From Pardosa pseudoannulata (taxonomy: Eukaryota > Arthropoda > Arachnida > Araneae > Lycosidae), in NCBI GenBank assembly GCA_032207245.1, contig CM063503.1:104842256-104906255 (forward strand): 64,000 bases of DNA, written 5' to 3'. A model generated the notes under the pieces. That model made no database searches. It had not been told where the DNA came from and saw only the letters and a program-made list of their open reading frames with translations. A program made the position numbers and the translations under genes. Positions 60,726 to 64,000 of this stretch are shown one piece after another (within the stretch, counting starts at the first letter, position 1; each line of letters opens with the position of its first letter).

Positions 60726-63585
60726 TAGTATTTTAAGTTACATCAAAAACATGAAGTAAATGTTAGTTTTAAAAGAAATAAAAAAATTCCTTTAAAATAC
60801 TATCATGTAATTATTAAATGAAACGGAAATTAAATACTCTAGAATACAGGTTTATATTGAGAGAACCATGTAAGCACAAGTGCATCATTTATGTTTGATA
60901 ACAATAATAAATATATGCAAAATTTAATGTGAAGCTGAATAATCTGAACAAAATTCAGCTTAGATCTAAAATAAACTAGTGTATAAAACAGTTTGATAAC
61001 AAACATTAAATATTACTGCATACAGTATCATAATCAACTTGAAACTAATATTATTTACTTGATACTAAACCCCTTAATATACTTAATATAGCAAAACATT
61101 TGGTATTTGATACAAAATGTCATGTTTTCTTTAGTTTAAACATAAGCTGTAATCTACCTAAAATATCGTTATATTTCTAGTTAGGGAGAGTTTAAAGAAT
61201 ATTTTAAACTTAATACATACATTTGAATTAACTCCTTATACTATCTATTTCCTTAAATATATATTGCCTAAAATCATATTTTAAAAGAATGAAATTTACT
61301 TTATCAAAAGCTTGTCAACGGATTTAGAATGGAAAAATAAGTGTAATAACGAAGTTTTAATTAAGGAACGCTTGCAATAATTTTCTCAAGAGTCAAAAGC
61401 GTAATGATAATCTAAATCTCTATTTCAGATAATTTAAAATAAATTTATGAATTATTTTATATATAATTTAAAATAAATTACTTTATAAAATGTAAATAAA
61501 GTAAGGATTGTAAAATCAAAAAAAATATATAATATTTCTTAAATTTAGTAAAATTTTAAAATTTTTATGTGAATTTAAAAATTTTTAAAATTCATTTTTC
61601 TGTTATAGGAATGCTGTTAGAATAATTCTTGCAGGGTTACAAACAGGTAAAAACTTTGACTTTAAACCCACAAATGCCTCAAAATAAAATAAATATATAA
61701 TGCCGCATCAAACGAGGATTTCGAATGTAAAGTAAATCGCTATGCTAATTCTGCAATTAATCACTGGCACGAAAGCTTTAAATTAAGATATATTCTTCAA
61801 TTGCGGTAATTACTAGAGAACATTTGTTTGTAGTACATGAAAGGAAGAGACGAGCGTCAGCTTCTAGACAGAATCAATGGCTTGAGAGAAGAGTAATGTA
61901 TAATTTGACTTAGTCTCTGGAAAGAGCACACTAAAGTTTCTGGTTTGAAGCCAAAGAAACGTCATCAAATGAAAGTAGATAAACTGATTCCGGAGATAGT
62001 TGGAATATAAGAGCGTTTGTTTACTTTAACATATAGCTACAAGGATAATTTATTTTAATTTTTGGTCCACATTCATAAAATGAATGTATAATTACATGAT
62101 TTTCATAACAGTTATAAACCTATTAACATTTAAAATAGAATAAGAGTGGAAAATATAAGAAACTTATCAATGAATTTAAATACTTTTTTTTAATTATATA
62201 CCATTTAGTATTTCAAAATTATAGGAACCACAAAATAATAATTTATATTATTTGCAGTTAAAATGCATAATAATATTTCTGTACTGGTGAATTGATATTT
62301 ATAAAAGGAATTTAAAATATTTTGAATTTCTTAATGAGAATTTTCTAGCAGGATATTTTATTCAGTTAGCATATTATCTGGTTCTAATATTATAATTGAT
62401 CTGATTCTACTAATATATCTGATATTTAGTTAGCATGTGATCTTATTCTAATATTTAAGGTAATTTGGGAATTATTCGTTTAAATTTTCAAAAAGTAACA
62501 GTTTGAATTTTTTTTTTCATAATGCTAAAAGGAAATTATTGATTATATTAAAGAATAATTAAACCTACTTTAAAATTGAAAATTTACGTATTACACGTAT
62601 TATTTGTTATATGTATTTATATACGTACGTATTTATATTTCTTCCTTATCTCATACACTTGATTTGAACAAAAATAATGTTACTAAGTGACTATGCTACA
62701 AAAAATGTTAACAAATATTAGGAAGATATTCAAAGTAACTCGAAAATGCTATGCATGGTAAAAAGTTGTAAAGAAAGAAGAAATAAATAATGGAATTGTT
62801 TAACTAGATACTATATACAGAATGAAAAGATTTTTCCTGAAAAATATCGTAATCCAATCTACAGAGACCAGATTCTTATTGATTATCTAATAAGGAGTGA
62901 GACGAAATTTCTTGGTTCGCATACTTCTTGTGACTGTGATGAAATTTGGTGAAAATATTTTTGGCTTACATGAGAATCCCTTTTCCCAAAGACGTTAGAA
63001 AAAACAGTCAATGGAGCTAATTTTTCCCGTACAATCACAGAATGTAACAAAGGGAAAATAGTGATTAGTTATATTTTAAGCATCAAATAAGTACATTATA
63101 ATGAATATCAAAATTTTAGGAAAGATAAAATCAATGTGTATAGTTATTAATGTATAGATATAAAGTATGCAGATTTATGAATAACATGTTAAGTTAGTTA
63201 AAACACAAAATGAAGGCTTATAGTTTTGTTTCTGAGATCCGGACAAAGGTTTGGTATTTCAAAATTTTATTTTTATGCTCTTTGTGATTATTTAAAGGTA
63301 ATTTCTTGATTATTATAATCACATCTGTTTAAAAAAAACATTCATGTAAGCAAATCTGAATAGATACTAAGGTATAGAATTACCGATAGAATATGTTTTA
63401 ACATTAAATACAACACTTTCAAAATAAAATTTCTTATTTTCTCATGAATCTTTAAATCAAAAATTATTTAAAATAAGAAATCACTCATATTTCATTACAT
63501 ACTTATGCATGTACAGGTGCACTGAACTCGCGTTTGAAGATATTCATAAATATTACTTTATTCCAAAGTTTTCATAATATATTAG
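60726..63585. other. AT-rich spacer, nothing recognised
   Basis: No gene, element or defined repeat was found. A slightly GC-richer patch at 61800-62010 has no open frame. Confidence 0.4.
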
Positions 63586-63984
63586 TTTGTCGTTGAAAGG
63601 GATTTGGATAAATATTCAGACCTGAGTAATTTAATTATTGGAGATGATGTGTTTGTATATCATGGGAGGAGAAGATGTGTTTCGATTTCTGTGCCCAATC
63701 AATTGATCGGGAGGAGAATAATGAATAATTTATTATTCAGCTTGGTGAGAACACAGGAAAGTTTTGAAAAGGAAGCCAAGGTGGTGTCACTGATAAAAGA
63801 ACAAATAAAGAATCTAGGGAGTAGATTAAATAAAAGATTTTTTTCTTATAGACAAATATTAGTTCACAGGAATAACATGGGCCAAGAGTTAATATTTTTA
63901 TTATGTAAAAGTTGTTTGATTTATTCGACACTATTATTAATAAATCTAATTTCAATGTATAATTTGGAGGTACCATCAACATGA
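63586..63984 (+). other. Unassigned 133-codon open frame
   Basis: From the stop at 63583-63585 to the stop at 63982-63984 the plus strand is open for about 132 codons, the longest non-repetitive frame in the window. There is no ATG near its start; the first in-frame ATG is at 63714, in IMNNLLF. The middle is rich in K, R and E (ESFEKEAKVVSLIKEQIKNL). I recognise no domain. The preceding ATATATTAG could be a splice acceptor, which would make this a terminal exon, but a chance frame or a scrap of a transposon is equally possible. Confidence 0.2.
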
Positions 63985-64000
63985 TTTAAAATATTTACCA

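Noticed and set aside
60530..60736. 68-codon plus-strand frame with an internal repeat as a small gene
   Set aside because: The repeat is a 45-48 bp DNA tandem duplication with an expanded A run, placed beside a Tc1 relic. No domain or conservation signal is visible.

Overview
This window is AT-rich, gene-poor eukaryotic (metazoan) DNA. It has no compact gene array, no operons and no rRNA or functional tRNA genes. What can be recognised is a graveyard of transposable elements, many long (AT)n microsatellites and a few local tandem duplications. The mixture of tRNA-derived SINEs, an AP-endonuclease LINE of Jockey/R1 type, a Ty3/Gypsy pol relic, mariner and Tc1 transposase relics and a piggyBac end-to-end element fits an arthropod genome. 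A chelicerate is plausible, but I cannot fix the taxon from the sequence alone. No host exon could be identified with confidence, so the window is either intergenic or lies inside a very long intron.

Layout. 1-1370: two degenerate GC-richer, tRNA-like SINE blocks plus an unclassified repeat fragment. 2421-3480: an inverted repeat, two adjacent tandem repeats and an (AT)n array. 7402-8189: two compound microsatellites in opposite orientation bracketing the best-preserved SINE. 9331-9869: a complete non-autonomous piggyBac element with TTAA sites, terminal inverted repeats and a transposase C-terminal fragment. 11475-11651: a second SINE copy. 11820-13290: a decayed Ty3/Gypsy pol (minus). 16274-16667: a palindromic repeat pair and a double (AT)n array. 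20942-21113: SINE. 22728-24038: a local repeat family and two (AT)n arrays. 28651-31136: two copies of a mariner-type transposase relic (minus), the first abutting a 0.67-kb insertion with a 14-bp target duplication. 32181-32370 and 36022-36194: SINEs. 33211-33496, 44993-45180, 48539-48601 and 57012-57071: AT-type microsatellites. 54540-56160: a LINE fragment with endonuclease but no reverse transcriptase (minus). 59935-60500: a Tc1 transposase relic (minus). 63586-63984: an unassigned open frame.

Nothing here works together as a pathway. The recurring theme is transposon decay: every coding relic has stops, frameshifts or lost catalytic residues. One pattern across the window is orientation. 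Eleven of the thirteen strand-assignable transposon relics (two of which may be a single insertion later duplicated) read on the minus strand, including all five copies of the main SINE. This would fit an intron of a plus-strand gene, where antisense insertions tend to survive, but the sample is small.
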